Shown here in pieces: positions 1 through 8,899 of a DNA stretch of 64,000 nucleotides; within the stretch, counting starts at the first letter, position 1; every line of letters starts with the position of its first letter. The notes below the pieces were generated by a model. It was not told the DNA's origin. It saw nothing but the letters and a program-made list of their open reading frames with translations, and made no database searches. The DNA is from Desulfocapsa sp050291935 (GTDB taxonomy: Bacteria > Desulfobacterota > Desulfobulbia > Desulfobulbales > Desulfocapsaceae): contig JBNKKR010000018.1 in assembly GCA_050291935.1 (NCBI GenBank), forward strand, positions 3,957-67,956. The letters run 5' to 3'. Position numbers and translations under genes: made by a program.

Positions 1-1
1 G

Positions 2-85
2 GTGCCCATGGAGCAGCTTGAGAGACAATGGGAGCCTGAACTGATTGAGTTTAAAGAGAAACGTAAGAAATATTTGTTGTATTAG
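2..85 (+). CDS. C-terminal end of an unidentified protein, possibly NamZ/DUF1343-like
   Basis: Only the last 27 codons are inside the window, so the protein cannot be identified with certainty. The visible tail is charged and ends in KRKKYLLY. From memory, exo-beta-N-acetylmuramidases of the NamZ (DUF1343) family often end in a similar R-K-YLLY stretch, so that is my tentative guess. The stop lies 22 bases before lpxD, so it may be the preceding gene of the same operon. In many Gram-negatives the gene before lpxD is skp/ompH, and this tail does not look like Skp. Confidence 0.4.
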   Translation: MPMEQLERQWEPELIEFKEKRKKYLLY

Positions 86-107
86 GAGTAGCTAAGGTGA
101 GAACGCT

Positions 108-1157
108 GTGAAAAATAAGAGCTTTACTCTACAAGAGCTTGCCCAGTTAGTGGACGGGGAAGTTGTCGGTGATGGGCGGTTACAGATTACCGGTTTTGCT
201 CCCCTGAAAACCGCTATTGCAGGTGATATAAGTTTTTTAGTGAAAGAGGGCCAGGCGGATGTGCTGGACAGTTTTCAGGGAAGTGCGGTGATTGTACCAA
301 AGGCAACTGAAAGTGCTCTGCTTCCAGTGATTCGGGTGGAAAATCCCTATCTGGCTTCCGCCATTATCCACACCGCATTTCTAAAAAAACCTTTTGAAGC
401 TCAAGGGGTGCATGAGCGTGCCTGGGTAGCTGGCAGCACAGTTGTACCGGAAGAGATAACCGTGGCTCCACTTGCCTGTGTGGGGGAGCGGGTGCAATTT
501 GGTAAACGGGTGACAATCGGGCCAGGCGCTGTTATTGGTGATGACGTACATATTGGTGATGATACGATTATCCACGCCAATGTTACGGTTGGGGAACGAT
601 GTATTATCGGCAAACGGGTGATCCTGCAGCCGGGAGTCGTTATTGGAAGTGATGGCTATGGCTATGCAACCGATAAGAGGGGTTTGCATACAAAACGTCC
701 CCAGGTGGGGATTGTCCGGTTGGGAGATGATGTTGAAATTGGAGCGAATTCCTGCGTGGATAGAGCTGCATATGAAGAGACTTATGTTAAATCTGGCACG
801 AAAATCGATAATTTAGTCCAGATTGCCCATAATGTGGAGCTTGGCGAGAATTGTTTAATTGTTGCGCAAACAGGGATTTCAGGCTCAACGGTGCTTGGTA
901 GAAACGTCGTCTTAGGTGGACAGGCGGGGATTACCGGGCACATAACATTGGGCGATGGGGTGATGGTTGCCGCACAAAGTGGTGTACATAATAACCAGAA
1001 ACCCGGAGCTAGAATAGGGGGATCGCCGGCTCTTCCCATGGAAACCTATGTCCGGGCCGCCATTCAATATGGAAAGCTTCCCGGTATGAGAAAGGACTTG
1101 CAGAAGTTGAAAAAAGTTGTGGCTGCAATGGAAAAGCCAATGAGAGAGGAAAAATGA
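108..1157 (+). CDS. lpxD: UDP-3-O-(3-hydroxyacyl)glucosamine N-acyltransferase
   Basis: LpxD adds the second acyl chain (N-linked) to UDP-3-O-acylglucosamine in lipid A synthesis, in the cytoplasm. The 349-residue length is typical. The N-terminal uridine-binding domain is followed, from about residue 100, by a long run of hexapeptide repeats forming a left-handed beta helix (for example GDDVHIGDDTIIHANVTVG). The catalytic His is seen at residue 241 in QIAHNVELGE, the counterpart of E. coli His239. The start is GTG, with AAGG about 10 bases upstream. The stop overlaps the fabZ start by ATGA, so the two are translationally coupled. Confidence 0.96.
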   Translation: MKNKSFTLQELAQLVDGEVVGDGRLQITGFAPLKTAIAGDISFLVKEGQADVLDSFQGSAVIVPKATESALLPVIRVENPYLASAIIHTAFLKKPFEAQGVHERAWVAGSTVVPEEITVAPLACVGERVQFGKRVTIGPGAVIGDDVHIGDDTIIHANVTVGERCIIGKRVILQPGVVIGSDGYGYATDKRGLHTKRPQVGIVRLGDDVEIGANSCVDRAAYEETYVKSGTKIDNLVQIAHNVELGENCLIVAQTGISGSTVLGRNVVLGGQAGITGHITLGDGVMVAAQSGVHNNQKPGARIGGSPALPMETYVRAAIQYGKLPGMRKDLQKLKKVVAAMEKPMREEK

Positions 1158-1597
1158 GCGTAGTAGAACATATAGATATTGGAGAAATTTTACGGATGTT
1201 ACCCCATAGGTACCCCTTTGTTTTGATTGATAGGGTCCTTTCTGTGGATACAGATAAGGGGATTGAGGCACTGAAAAATGTGACCATTAACGAGCCCTTT
1301 TTTCAAGGGCATTTTCCTGGAAAACCGGTAATGCCGGGAGTATTGATGCTTGAAGGTATGGCGCAAGCTGGTGGTATTTTTGCTTTTACCAATCGTCCTG
1401 AATATGTTGGGGAAAAGTTACTCTACTTTGCAGGGCTTGACAAAGTGCGTTTTCGTAAACCCGTTGGTCCAGGAGATCAACTTATCTACAAGGTAGAACT
1501 TGTGAAACAGAAACGGGGGATCTGGAAAATGGCGGGAAATGGCTTTGTGGACGGACAAAAAGTGGTGGAAGCGGAACTGATGGCTTCTTTTGGGTAA
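1154..1597 (+). CDS. fabZ: 3-hydroxyacyl-ACP dehydratase FabZ
   Basis: FabZ dehydrates 3-hydroxyacyl-ACP in fatty acid elongation and so competes with LpxA and LpxD for the same acyl-ACP, which is why it commonly sits in the lipid A operon. The 147-residue hot-dog-fold protein shows LPHRYPFVLIDRV near the N-terminus, the catalytic His53 in GHFPGKPVMPG and the catalytic Glu67 in LMLEGMAQ. Its ATG overlaps the lpxD stop by four bases. Confidence 0.97.
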   Translation: MSVVEHIDIGEILRMLPHRYPFVLIDRVLSVDTDKGIEALKNVTINEPFFQGHFPGKPVMPGVLMLEGMAQAGGIFAFTNRPEYVGEKLLYFAGLDKVRFRKPVGPGDQLIYKVELVKQKRGIWKMAGNGFVDGQKVVEAELMASFG

Positions 1598-1604
1598 GAA
1601 GAAC

Positions 1605-2393
1605 ATGAATATACATCCATCAGCTGTTATTGATCCATCTGCTGTGATCGACGAGTCTGTTACGGTGGGCCCTTTTACGCTTATCGGGGCGAATGTTTCT
1701 ATCGCTAAAGGAACTGTTATTGCAAGTCATGTTCGAATTTCAGGACCTTGTAGTATTGGTGAGAATAATCAGATAGATTCCTTTGTCTCACTTGGGGGTG
1801 CGCCGCAGGATCTTGGGTATCAGGGTGAGCCCACAGAATTGATTATCGGCAACGATAACCAGATTCGGGAATATGTTTCCATCCATAGGGGCACTCCAAA
1901 AGGCGGTGGAAAAACAGTTGTGGGAAATAACAATCTTATTATGGCCTATTCCCATCTTGGCCATGATTGTAGAGTCAGTGATTCTGTCATTATTGTTAAT
2001 TCCGCCCAGCTCAGTGGTCATACTGAGGTCGCTGACCATGCAACAGTTGGCGGACTGACCGGTACCCATCAGTTTTCTCGGATAGGTACGTTTGCCTTTA
2101 TTGGTGGTAGTTCTGCTGTGGGAAAAGATGTCCCCCCATATGCCATGGTAACCGGGAAGCGTGGGCAGATGAAAATTTCCGGTATCAATAAAGTTGGTCT
2201 TCGCAGGAACGGGTTTTCCAGGGAGAGTATAAAGAAGATTGATAGGGCCTATCGCCTGCTTTTCTATTCCGATTTACTGCACAGTGAGGCACTTGACGCA
2301 GTGGAAAAAGAATTTGGCGGGGATGAACATATCGATGAGTTGGTGCGCTTTGTCAGGGCATCAAAGCGCGGCGTTGTTACCCGGGTGAAATAA
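1605..2393 (+). CDS. lpxA: UDP-N-acetylglucosamine acyltransferase
   Basis: LpxA catalyses the first step of lipid A synthesis, transferring a 3-hydroxyacyl chain from ACP to UDP-GlcNAc. Hexapeptide repeats start at once (HPSAVIDPSAVIDES), and the catalytic His lies at about residue 120 in SHLGHDCRVSD. The C-terminal helical domain runs from about residue 190. I chose the ATG at 1605, which gives the usual short N-terminus of this family. An in-frame TTG at 1590 overlapping the end of fabZ is possible but would add an unusual GKKN extension. The gene ends one base before the lpxI start codon. Confidence 0.96.
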   Translation: MNIHPSAVIDPSAVIDESVTVGPFTLIGANVSIAKGTVIASHVRISGPCSIGENNQIDSFVSLGGAPQDLGYQGEPTELIIGNDNQIREYVSIHRGTPKGGGKTVVGNNNLIMAYSHLGHDCRVSDSVIIVNSAQLSGHTEVADHATVGGLTGTHQFSRIGTFAFIGGSSAVGKDVPPYAMVTGKRGQMKISGINKVGLRRNGFSRESIKKIDRAYRLLFYSDLLHSEALDAVEKEFGGDEHIDELVRFVRASKRGVVTRVK

Positions 2394-2394
2394 C

Positions 2395-3237
2395 GTGGTT
2401 GTGGATCCAGCAAAAATAGGAGTAATTGCCGGTTCTGGTCAGTTTCCCCTGCTTTTTATGCGGGCAGCACAAAAGGCTGGACGAAAAACGGTGCTTATTG
2501 CCCATAAAAATGAGACAGCACAAGAGGTGGCTGCTGTTGCCGATGAAGTGCAATGGGTAAAGCTTGGTCAGCTTGGTAAAATTATAAAATTTTTTCATAG
2601 CAAGGGTGTTGGTGAGACCGTTTTTGTCGGTGCCATTACCAAGACCCAGATTTTTAAAGATATCCTTCCTGACTTTAAAGGATTAACACTATGGAATAAA
2701 ATTGATTCTAAACAAGATGATGCCATTTTGCGAGCTGTTGCCGGAGCCATTGAAAAAGAAGGTATTCGGGTTCTGGAGTCCACCTGTTATCTTGAACACC
2801 TCCTTTTCCCCCAAGGAGTACTGAGCAAGAAAAAGCCTGATAAAAAACAGCAAAAAGATATCGCATTTGGCTGGCGTAATGCACGGGGCATAGGCAGTAT
2901 GGATATTGGCCAGTGTGTGGTGGTCCGCAATTGTTCAGTCGTAGCCGTTGAGGCCATTGAGGGAACAGATGCCTGCATTCGGCGGGGTGGTATGCTGGCA
3001 AAAAAAGATGCGGTGGTGGTGAAGGTGCGAAAACCGGGACAGGATTTTCGTTTTGATTTACCAGCAACCGGGGTGCAGACAATCAAGACCTTGGCCGAGG
3101 TACAAGGCGCTGTACTTGCCGTTGAAGCTGGGCAGTCGCTGTTGTTTGATCCTGAGGCTATGATATCGGCAGCAAATGAGGCCGGGATTGTGGTCGTTGG
3201 GGTCACAGAAAGAGAAGATGGTGCGTTGGAATACTAA
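2395..3237 (+). CDS. lpxI: UDP-2,3-diacylglucosamine pyrophosphatase LpxI (DUF1009)
   Basis: LpxI hydrolyses UDP-2,3-diacylglucosamine to lipid X and UMP. It replaces the unrelated LpxH in alphaproteobacteria, many Desulfobacterota and others. The 280-residue protein begins with KIGVIAGSGQFPLLFMRAA and carries the family stretches VGAITK and GTDACIRRGG. The start is GTG, directly after the lpxA stop; a second GTG two codons in is equally possible. It closes the lpxD-fabZ-lpxA-lpxI operon, so the pathway order supports the assignment. Confidence 0.93.
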   Translation: MVVDPAKIGVIAGSGQFPLLFMRAAQKAGRKTVLIAHKNETAQEVAAVADEVQWVKLGQLGKIIKFFHSKGVGETVFVGAITKTQIFKDILPDFKGLTLWNKIDSKQDDAILRAVAGAIEKEGIRVLESTCYLEHLLFPQGVLSKKKPDKKQQKDIAFGWRNARGIGSMDIGQCVVVRNCSVVAVEAIEGTDACIRRGGMLAKKDAVVVKVRKPGQDFRFDLPATGVQTIKTLAEVQGAVLAVEAGQSLLFDPEAMISAANEAGIVVVGVTEREDGALEY

Positions 3238-3294
3238 CGGCTGTTTCCCGGGTAAAGGGATATGTGGGCATAAGCCGGCAGCGGTGGAGCATAT

Positions 3295-4167
3295 ATGCAG
3301 GCGATGATCCTGGCTGCCGGTTTTGGTACCAGGCTGCTGCCCTATACAACCCTTCGCCCGAAGCCTCTCTTTCCCTTATGTAATGAACCGCTGCTGTTAC
3401 TCACCATCAAACGTTTGCAACACGCCGGTTTTGATCATATTATCGTTAATTGCCATCATCTAAAGGAGCAGGTTGTTGCTGCTTTGTCTGAACTCCCAGG
3501 TGTTATAGTTCAAGAAGAGATATCCATAATGGGGACAGGTGGAGGGTTACGTATGGCTTTGGATTCCATGCGAAATGAGCCTCTTCTTGTAACCAACAGT
3601 GATATTTACCACTTCGTTGATTACCAATTGCTGTATCACCATCACTTGACCACGGGGAGCCCCGTTACCATGGCGATGCACAATTTCCCCCGCTTTAATA
3701 AGGTGGTGGTGAAAGGGGGGAAGGTGGCATCATTTGCTGCCAAAAGTGGTTCTTACACCGTGGCCTTTACCGGGATCCATGTGTTGCAGCCGGATGTGCT
3801 CACTGCAATTGCAAAAACGAGAAAATCCTCCATTATTGATCGCTATCAACAGTTGTTAAGTAGCGGTGGCGAGATTAGCGCATATGATGTTAGCGCAAAG
3901 TTCTGGACAGATATGGGAACGGTGGCGGATTATCTGGAATTGCACGGAAAAGTGCTTACCGGCGAAGTCGCACTGTGGCCCGAGTCCAGCATCTTAGTCA
4001 AATCACCATTTGTTTGCTTGCACGCTGACGTCCAGGGGCAATGCCATGACTGGGCATGTATCGGTGATGTGCAGGTTCCTGATGGCGTTCGTTTTACCCG
4101 TTGTGTTGTTTGGGATGGCGCACAGCTTACTCCAGATACCCATTATATTGATACGCTGGTGGTTTGA
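3295..4167 (+). CDS. Sugar-1-phosphate nucleotidyltransferase family protein
   Basis: The N-terminal Rossmann-like domain carries the nucleotidyltransferase signature (AMILAAGFGTRLLPYT) followed by RPKPLFPLCNEP. The metal-binding Asp is in VTNSDIYH at about residue 103. The last 80 residues look like the beginning of a left-handed beta helix. The family makes NDP-sugars (mannose-1-P guanylyltransferase, MurNAc-1-P uridylyltransferase MurU, heptose enzymes); the substrate cannot be read from the sequence. The 57-base gap after lpxI, on the same strand, suggests a cell-envelope role. No kinase partner such as AmgK is adjacent. Confidence 0.85.
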   Translation: MQAMILAAGFGTRLLPYTTLRPKPLFPLCNEPLLLLTIKRLQHAGFDHIIVNCHHLKEQVVAALSELPGVIVQEEISIMGTGGGLRMALDSMRNEPLLVTNSDIYHFVDYQLLYHHHLTTGSPVTMAMHNFPRFNKVVVKGGKVASFAAKSGSYTVAFTGIHVLQPDVLTAIAKTRKSSIIDRYQQLLSSGGEISAYDVSAKFWTDMGTVADYLELHGKVLTGEVALWPESSILVKSPFVCLHADVQGQCHDWACIGDVQVPDGVRFTRCVVWDGAQLTPDTHYIDTLVV

Positions 4168-4198
4168 AACGGGTAGCCTTGTCAACGTACACACAGAT

Positions 4199-5197
4199 TT
4201 ACCAGCGAATTGTCAATTGCAGGCCGTATCTGTAGTCTTTTTCCATGGTGTTGTCGCTGTGTCCTTCCTGATGGGCAAGGGAAAAGGTCGGTGTTAGCTG
4301 GAGGTCGGCGTCCTTGGAAAGCAGTCTCTTGGTCCACCGTTTTAGTGGGGGAACAACATGGCCAAAAGGGTCGATAAGTGCCAGTGAGACGTTGCCAACT
4401 ATCCGACTTCCCAGTACTTTGTTGTCGTTTGTTTTGATCCGATGTTCAAGGGGCAGCAATAACTCGCCAAGCAGACTACCAAGGAGCGGAGTAAAAATCA
4501 TATCCTGGATGGAAACGGGTTCTGCCCAGGCCTCAATGCCAATTTCATAAAAGGAAGAAATGGCAAAGGAAAACCAGAAAGATTCAAGTCTTGAATATCC
4601 GTAGTGCCTTGCATAAATATAGTAAGACGAACCACAGTAGGGATGACCAATGTAGTTAATCCATAGATCATCATTATCCCATTCCCAGGAACTGACATTC
4701 TCAGGCCAATTGTCCAGACCGTGGCTGAAGGTGACATCGTCTTTTTCCCAGTTAGAGATGTCTTCTGGTAAGAGATAAATAGCTCCCATAATAGTGAAAG
4801 CCGGGATAAGGAAGTAGGCGGCATCTTCTGCTAAAATGGAGTATCTGCCAAGGATACCATCTTGGTTGGGGGGCTCAAGATCATCATAATATTTTACTAA
4901 GTCAAAGGGCTTCTCAACAGGCGTCGCCAGTAGTGAGATATATTTTTGGTCCAGAAGATCTTTTTGTTCCGGGTCGTACGGGTCTTCTGAATACCAGTCC
5001 ATTCCTGCCACGTAGAGGGGATTTAACTCCTGTGATTGTTCTTCTTTATTGGCTGCGTACAGAAGAGAGGGAGGAAAGATAGTGAGCAAAACAAGCAAGG
5101 AAATAAATCCTTGGATAAGTGTTGGTTGGCATCTTACGCTTTGTTGCGCAGCTTGTCTGCTCAAACAAAACCTATTCCCTGATGGTATAAAAATCAT
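4199..5197 (-). CDS. DUF3943 domain envelope protein
   Basis: The 332-residue protein has a hydrophobic segment at about residues 30-48 (FISLLVLLTIFPPSLLYA) that may be a signal peptide if translation starts internally. The central block has the features of DUF3943: NYIGHPYCGSSYYIYAR, then SFWFSFAISSFYEIGIEAW, then DMIFTPLLGSLLGE. The function of this family is unknown; a periplasmic or membrane location is inferred. Its start codon overlaps the dus stop by four bases. The C-terminus is rich in alternating residues and may contain beta strands. Confidence 0.8.
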   Translation of the reverse strand: MIFIPSGNRFCLSRQAAQQSVRCQPTLIQGFISLLVLLTIFPPSLLYAANKEEQSQELNPLYVAGMDWYSEDPYDPEQKDLLDQKYISLLATPVEKPFDLVKYYDDLEPPNQDGILGRYSILAEDAAYFLIPAFTIMGAIYLLPEDISNWEKDDVTFSHGLDNWPENVSSWEWDNDDLWINYIGHPYCGSSYYIYARHYGYSRLESFWFSFAISSFYEIGIEAWAEPVSIQDMIFTPLLGSLLGELLLPLEHRIKTNDNKVLGSRIVGNVSLALIDPFGHVVPPLKRWTKRLLSKDADLQLTPTFSLAHQEGHSDNTMEKDYRYGLQLTIRW

Positions 5198-6135
5198 ATT
5201 GTTATGCTAAATAGCTCGTGGATTGTTTTGGTATAACGTTTTGTTGTTGTACATTTTTTTATCTGTTTCCAGACCTTTTGTTGCTCAGGGAAAATTGCAC
5301 TTAAATAGACCCAGAGTTGCTTTACCCGTCCAAGCAGGTGTGCCTGCCCGGAGAGGATTGTTTGGTAGCATTCATAGAGTTCATCATGGAAATCCTGAAC
5401 TCGAAGTAGGTTGGCGGTTTTCTGTTTTCCTGCAATTTCCTCTATCAAAAATGGATTGGCCAGCGCCCCCCGGCCAATCATCCACTTTATAATGCTTGGA
5501 AATTCACTTTGCAAGTGGGTAAAATCATCCTTTGTTTTGATATCTCCGTTATACACGATGCTGTGTTTGCTCTGTTGTACACAGATGGCAACGCTTTCTT
5601 TATCCACTTCTCCTTTGTAGAGTTGACTGCCCAATCGACCATGGATAATGATTTCCGATAGTGGGTAGCTATCAAGTTTTGGTAGCAGGGTGAGCAGTTC
5701 TTGGGGAGCATGCAGCCCCAAGCGCGTTTTAATGGAGAGTGTTACGGGGAGTTTGGGTACTATCTTATCAAGAAAACAAAGAATCTGGTCAGGATAGGGA
5801 AGAAGGCCTGAGCCCCGCCGCTTTTTTGCTACCATGGGCGCAGGGCAGCCAAGATTCCAGTTGACTTCTGTATAGCCTAAATCGGCAAGACACTCACTAA
5901 CAAAGAGGAAATCCTCCGGCTTATTGTGTAAAAGTTGCGGGGTTACCGGAAGCTCTTGATTATTTTCCGGGAGAAGATCTTTGAACTGTTTTATCTGGCA
6001 GTGGGAGAAGTGTTGCGGATTGATAAAAGGGGCAAGGGCCCCGGCAAAACCTGGGAAATGCTTGGCGAAAATAGTGCGAAAATGACAATCGGTAATCCCC
6101 CGAATGGGAGCCAAAATAAGGGAATGGGGCAGCAT
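5194..6135 (-). CDS. dus: tRNA-dihydrouridine synthase family protein
   Basis: This FMN enzyme reduces uridines to dihydrouridine in tRNA loops. The TIM-barrel signature starts at once (LILAPIRGITDCHFR). The catalytic Cys is in NWNLGCPAPMVAKKRRGSG, and the FMN phosphate site is seen in YNGDIKTKDDF and MIGRGALANP. I placed the start at the ATG at 6135, just after the stop of the thioredoxin-like gene. An upstream ATG at 6219 would add 28 unrelated residues and overlap that gene by 80 bases. Length (313 residues) and the N-terminus resemble the DusC branch, but the exact uridine position is not certain. Confidence 0.92.
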   Translation of the reverse strand: MLPHSLILAPIRGITDCHFRTIFAKHFPGFAGALAPFINPQHFSHCQIKQFKDLLPENNQELPVTPQLLHNKPEDFLFVSECLADLGYTEVNWNLGCPAPMVAKKRRGSGLLPYPDQILCFLDKIVPKLPVTLSIKTRLGLHAPQELLTLLPKLDSYPLSEIIIHGRLGSQLYKGEVDKESVAICVQQSKHSIVYNGDIKTKDDFTHLQSEFPSIIKWMIGRGALANPFLIEEIAGKQKTANLLRVQDFHDELYECYQTILSGQAHLLGRVKQLWVYLSAIFPEQQKVWKQIKKCTTTKRYTKTIHELFSITI

Positions 6136-6139
6136 GGAT

Positions 6140-6628
6140 TTATTTGCCAGCGGCCTCTTGAAGCCAGCTATTGAGCTGAACCGGTGTGGGGGAAAGACCG
6201 GCAATTTTGAGTTTACCATTTATCATAAGGGCCGGCGTTGCGACGATTCCCTGTCGGCCGATTTCATCCGGATCGTAAATCATATCGATATCGGCTGCCA
6301 CACCGGATTGCATCATGGCATCTATCACTGCATCTCGCAATGTGTTACAGGTGACACAGCCGCTACCGAAAATACGGATGGTCAGATCGTTCTCTTCCAC
6401 CGTTTGATGACCCAGAAGTTTTTTATATTCCCGCAGAAGGGCCTCCTTATAAGATGTTTCCATTCCTGTGGGGATATAGTTTTTGCCCTGTATGGCGGAA
6501 AATAGATAGGTCGGTGCCTCATGTACGGGAATTTTTTCCGCAAGAGCTCTGTTGAGGGCAATATCTAAGCCTATGAGGCCAATTGTTGCTTTACCAATTT
6601 TCAGTGTGCGTTGGGTGGGTGTTTCCAT
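6140..6628 (-). CDS. Thioredoxin-like protein with CVTC motif and extra N-terminal domain
   Basis: Residues about 82-162 form a small thioredoxin fold of the redox-active disulfide protein 2 type, with the active site SGCVTCNTL followed by a cis-Pro motif (VATPALMINGKLKIAG). About 80 residues precede it (GKATIGLIGLDIALNRAL; NYIPTG; YKEALLREYKKLLG). I recall similar extensions in other anaerobes but know no function for them. No signal peptide is visible, so it is probably cytoplasmic. The gene starts the minus-strand series trx, dus, DUF3943 and lies head to head with the nucleotidyltransferase gene. Confidence 0.8.
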   Translation of the reverse strand: METPTQRTLKIGKATIGLIGLDIALNRALAEKIPVHEAPTYLFSAIQGKNYIPTGMETSYKEALLREYKKLLGHQTVEENDLTIRIFGSGCVTCNTLRDAVIDAMMQSGVAADIDMIYDPDEIGRQGIVATPALMINGKLKIAGLSPTPVQLNSWLQEAAGK

Positions 6629-6694
6629 TGCGCCGTGTTGTGCAGTTTCTCGTATTGGATGGTATATTTTCTTATGGTTGGCTACTATAGTGCA

Positions 6695-8224
6695 ATGGGC
6701 TTGAAAATGAAAGTGGAAGAAAGTGAAATGATGGTGCAGAAAATTACGTCGTTACGAGAACATAAGCAGGACTATCCCACTCGGTTGCTTATAGCCCTTG
6801 CAGAAGTTGCCAAACTATTTAAAAAAGATTTCTTTTTGGTGGGGGGAACTCTTCGTGATTGGCTATTGCAGCTTCGGCCCAATGACCTTGACTTTACGGT
6901 TGATTGTGACGCTGTACGCTGCTGCCGCGCACTTATCCGTGAGCTTGCTGGGGGAACCTTTGTCCCTCTTGGTACTGCAAAAGAAGATGCCGGAAGGGTC
7001 GTTTGGCAGGGATTGACCATCGATTTTTCGAGTTTTCGAGAAGGGACGGATTGTATTGAAAAGGATTTACGGTTGCGGGATTTTACCATCAATAGCATGG
7101 GGCTTTCTTTTCTGGATTTTCTGGATGAGAGCAGGGAACTTGTTCTTATTGACCCTTTAAATGGGCAAAAAGATCTGGCAAGCGGACTACTCAGAAATTG
7201 CCCGGATGCTTTTGTCAGTGATCCTTTGCGGATGCTGCGTGGCTATCGTCTCTTTGCCAAGTTTGGTTTTCAGCTTGATGATAGTACCCTGCTGGAAATA
7301 GAAAAACACAAAACCCTTCTTACAAGAGTCTCTGTGGAACGGGTAAGTTATGAGATGGATTTAATCATGGAGTCGCAAAGAAGTTTTGCGGTGCTCACTG
7401 CCATGGCAAAGTCCAAAATTCTTTTTGAAGTATTGCCTGAGCTGGCCTTAGGGCTTGGCTTGCAGCAACCTAAATCCCACCATCTGGATGTATTTGGCCA
7501 TAGCTTGTCGGCTGTAAAGCATATGGAAAAGATCATTGAAAATCCGGGATATTACTATCCTGAAAATGGTGAGGTATTGGCAGACTATCTGCAACATCCA
7601 GCAAACAGATCGATCCTGAAATGGGCAGCCTTGCTCCATGATCTTGGAAAACCTGCAACCCGCGATATACTAGAGGATAAAGGTGGTCGCATCACCTTTT
7701 ATAACCATGATCATGTGGGAAGAGAGCTTGTCCAGCAAGCAGGACGCAGGCTCTGTTGGTCAAATACCAAACGGGAACGAATTGCCGCACTTGTCGGTAT
7801 GCATATGCATCCTTTTCATTTGTGTAATGTGAGCCGAAAACAGAAGGTAAGTAAAAAGGCCTGTCTTAAACTTGTCAAAAGGGCCGGGGGAGAGCTGATG
7901 GGACTATTTCTCCTCTCCATGGCCGATAGCCTGGCAGGAAAGGGTGAGGCTAAACCAGCGGCCATGGAAGAGGAGCTTGCTGCTTTATTCTCCCTTGTCA
8001 TTCAAGTCTATAATCGGGATATCAAACCGACCCTGGCAGGGCCAGCTTTGCTCAGTGGAAACGATTTGATTAGCCTGTTTGCGTTGCCACCGGGACCAAT
8101 ATTTTCACGTATCCTTAGCCGCTTAGAGGAAGCACAGGTTGAAAAAGAGGTGAATAACAGGGAGGAGGCATTGGTTTGGGTTGAACAATTGCTTGCGACA
8201 AATGGCTTTGAACACATATCGTAA
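6695..8224 (+). CDS. Class II tRNA nucleotidyltransferase / poly(A) polymerase family protein with HD domain
   Basis: The N-terminal head carries the class II nucleotidyltransferase signature: FFLVGGTLRDWLL, then the metal-binding DLDFTVD about 15 residues on, then RRDFTINSM-like LRDFTINSMGLS. The neck and body helices follow (DAFVSDPLRMLRGYRLFAKFGF). An HD domain (ALLHDLGKPATR) sits at about residues 310-420. The protein may repair or build the tRNA 3' CCA end. A second enzyme of this class lies at 52696-55380, so the two may share the job. The start is uncertain: ATGs at 6695, 6707 and 6728 are all in frame, and GGAAG precedes 6728. Confidence 0.88.
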   Translation: MGLKMKVEESEMMVQKITSLREHKQDYPTRLLIALAEVAKLFKKDFFLVGGTLRDWLLQLRPNDLDFTVDCDAVRCCRALIRELAGGTFVPLGTAKEDAGRVVWQGLTIDFSSFREGTDCIEKDLRLRDFTINSMGLSFLDFLDESRELVLIDPLNGQKDLASGLLRNCPDAFVSDPLRMLRGYRLFAKFGFQLDDSTLLEIEKHKTLLTRVSVERVSYEMDLIMESQRSFAVLTAMAKSKILFEVLPELALGLGLQQPKSHHLDVFGHSLSAVKHMEKIIENPGYYYPENGEVLADYLQHPANRSILKWAALLHDLGKPATRDILEDKGGRITFYNHDHVGRELVQQAGRRLCWSNTKRERIAALVGMHMHPFHLCNVSRKQKVSKKACLKLVKRAGGELMGLFLLSMADSLAGKGEAKPAAMEEELAALFSLVIQVYNRDIKPTLAGPALLSGNDLISLFALPPGPIFSRILSRLEEAQVEKEVNNREEALVWVEQLLATNGFEHIS

Positions 8225-8278
8225 GCTGCCTCCATTCAGTCTTGTCAAAGGGCGGCAAATACGCTATTTTGACCCACC

Positions 8279-8878
8279 ATGCGAAAGGTGAAAGATTTCT
8301 ACTATAAGAAGGCCAAAAAGGATAATTATCCGGCCAGGTCCGTTTACAAGCTTGAAGAGGCACTGAAGAAGCATAAGTTTCTCCGTAAAGGGGATGCGGT
8401 GCTTGATCTTGGCTGCTGTCCTGGAAGCTGGTCCTTATATGCATCTGAGGTGGTGGGGAAATCGGGCATTGTTGTGGGTGCGGATCTGCAGGAAGTAAGC
8501 GCCTCCCCTCGTGCTGGTGGCTCAGAAATCATCTGGCTCAGACAAGATATCATGAACCCTGAGTTCTTGGCAAAGGTTCGCACCCTGCGTCCTTCATTTC
8601 GGGTGGTACTTTCTGATCTTGCACCCCGTACCACCGGGAATCGTTGGGCGGATCATCAGCAGTCCATGCGCCTTATTCGCGAAACGCTGGCAATTGCGCA
8701 AAAACTTCTCAGTGAAAAAGGTCACTACTATGTGAAGGCCTTTCAAGGGGAAGATTTTCCGGAATTTGTGCAGGAAGTAAAAAAACATTTTAACACGGTA
8801 AAAACAATTAAACCCAAAAGTTCCAGAACGGAGAGCCGGGAAGTGTTTGTTCTTGGAATGGGATATCGTCGACAATAG
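8279..8878 (+). CDS. rlmE: 23S rRNA 2'-O-ribose methyltransferase RlmE (FtsJ/RrmJ)
   Basis: RlmE methylates U2552 of 23S rRNA during late 50S assembly. The SAM-binding loop LDLGCCPGSWS and the K-D-K-E catalytic tetrad are visible: Lys24 in SVYKLEE, Asp113 in LSDLAPRTTGN, Lys153 in YVKAFQG and Glu188 in SREVFVLG. The length of 199 residues is close to that of E. coli FtsJ, with a slightly shorter N-terminus. It is followed 21 bases later by yebC on the same strand. Confidence 0.95.
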   Translation: MRKVKDFYYKKAKKDNYPARSVYKLEEALKKHKFLRKGDAVLDLGCCPGSWSLYASEVVGKSGIVVGADLQEVSASPRAGGSEIIWLRQDIMNPEFLAKVRTLRPSFRVVLSDLAPRTTGNRWADHQQSMRLIRETLAIAQKLLSEKGHYYVKAFQGEDFPEFVQEVKKHFNTVKTIKPKSSRTESREVFVLGMGYRRQ

Positions 8879-8899
8879 GATTAAGTATAGGGGTACGTC

